From Pseudodesulfovibrio thermohalotolerans (lineage in GTDB: Bacteria > Desulfobacterota > Desulfovibrionia > Desulfovibrionales > Desulfovibrionaceae), in NCBI RefSeq assembly GCF_021353295.2, contig NZ_CP120635.1, positions 2,373,501 to 2,437,500 of the forward strand: DNA of 64,000 nt. Direction: 5' to 3'. The translations under genes and the position numbers were made by a program. How positions within the stretch are numbered: the first letter of the stretch is position 1; each line of letters begins with the position of its first letter. Of this stretch, positions 63,780 to 64,000 are shown piece by piece. The notes beneath the pieces were generated by a model. The model made no database searches, was not told where the DNA came from, and saw only the letters and a list, made by a program, of their open reading frames with translations.

Positions 63780-64000
63780 TTAGATAATGCCGTGCAAGGG
63801 GCCGCCCTTGGCGCCCAGTTCGTCCACCCGCTTCTCCACCTCGGGGTCTTCCTCAAGGGGCGGCGCGTGATAAGTCTTGAGGCGGGCGTCGACGACCAGC
63901 GCCTTTTCCGCGCCCCAATGCTTGGCGTGGGTAAATGCGCCCGCGCCGTAAATGTCGGTGGCCGGATCGGACCGGGTGAAGGCCACCCAGAGAAAATTAT
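63780..64000 (-). CDS. UbiD-family decarboxylase, C-terminal part
   Basis: The frame is open at the window edge. The visible C-terminal 73 residues (WVAFTRSDPATDIYGAGAFT, then HWGAEKALVVDARLKTYHAP, then EEDPEVEKRVDELGAKGGPL) are the typical end of UbiD-type prenylated-FMN decarboxylases. These act on aromatic or unsaturated acids and need UbiX; the substrate cannot be judged. Followed by an unknown 169-aa gene. Confidence 0.82.
   Translation of the reverse strand, partial: NFLWVAFTRSDPATDIYGAGAFTHAKHWGAEKALVVDARLKTYHAPPLEEDPEVEKRVDELGAKGGPLHGII

Overview
The window is a piece of a GC-rich chromosome that reads as a sulfate-reducing deltaproteobacterium of the Desulfovibrionaceae (Desulfovibrio / Pseudodesulfovibrio type). 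This is inferred from protein resemblance and gene content: a complex I operon without the NADH module (no nuoE, nuoF or nuoG), several small ferredoxin-type proteins, and a c-di-AMP synthase block joined to ftsH and folP. No 16S gene is present, so the assignment rests on inference. Both window edges cut genes: a YchF-type GTPase at the left and a UbiD-family decarboxylase at the right.

Layout. 1-3.2 kb: YchF tail, a small ferredoxin with a promoter placed as for a leaderless mRNA, two linked minus-strand genes of unknown role (one with a degenerate HsdR-N-like domain), and a flavodoxin/ferredoxin fusion. 3.5-15.2 kb: a 13-gene minus-strand operon, nuoA-B-C-D-H-I-J-K, then an MrpD-like antiporter subunit, an 86-aa membrane protein, an antiporter subunit with a NuoL-like tail, nuoM and nuoN. 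15.5-22.4 kb: a response regulator-PAS-GGDEF protein behind a ComB-family gene, then envelope genes (UDP-glucuronate decarboxylase, two glycosyltransferases, PAP2 phosphatase, TVP38-type protein, LAB_N protein).

22.55-24.83 kb: two identical initiator tRNA genes, each with its own consensus promoter and terminator, bracket a 2.0-kb AT-richer island holding a CI-like DNA-binding protein and a small membrane protein. 25-28.7 kb: an SLC13 transporter, a short acidic protein resembling the N-terminal module of giant adhesins, a gene-free structured stretch, and an unusual fusion of a SlyD/FKBP-like domain with a methyltransferase-like domain. 28.8-33.7 kb: a thiamine operon thiS-G-H-F-E-C behind a TPP riboswitch with a clear transcription terminator.

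34.3-35.6 kb: a complete IS110/IS1111-type insertion sequence with a long 3' noncoding end that contains a candidate guide (bridge/seek) RNA. 35.7-51.3 kb: envelope and core genes (SH3 repeat protein, Skp, PriA, LolA-like protein), then ftsH-folP-cdaA-cdaR-glmM-galU, and the arginine genes argF-argG-argH. 51.4-56.9 kb: an ABC transporter of the taurine/nitrate class, phoH, ybeY and a membrane sensor ending in an AlbA_2 domain. 57-58.6 kb: a predicted zinc-type metal switch, an SmtB/ArsR repressor and an SO_0444-type efflux permease, each with an operator-like palindrome. 58.6-64 kb: a 985-aa NAD-glutamate dehydrogenase, CheV coupled to a free-standing CheA-type Hpt domain, an unknown gene and the UbiD tail.

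The most unusual items are the candidate guide RNA and translation-blocking hairpin of the insertion sequence, the duplicated initiator tRNA modules around a repressor-bearing island, the NADH-module-less complex I with four antiporter-like subunits and an extra small membrane protein, and the SlyD-methyltransferase fusion.
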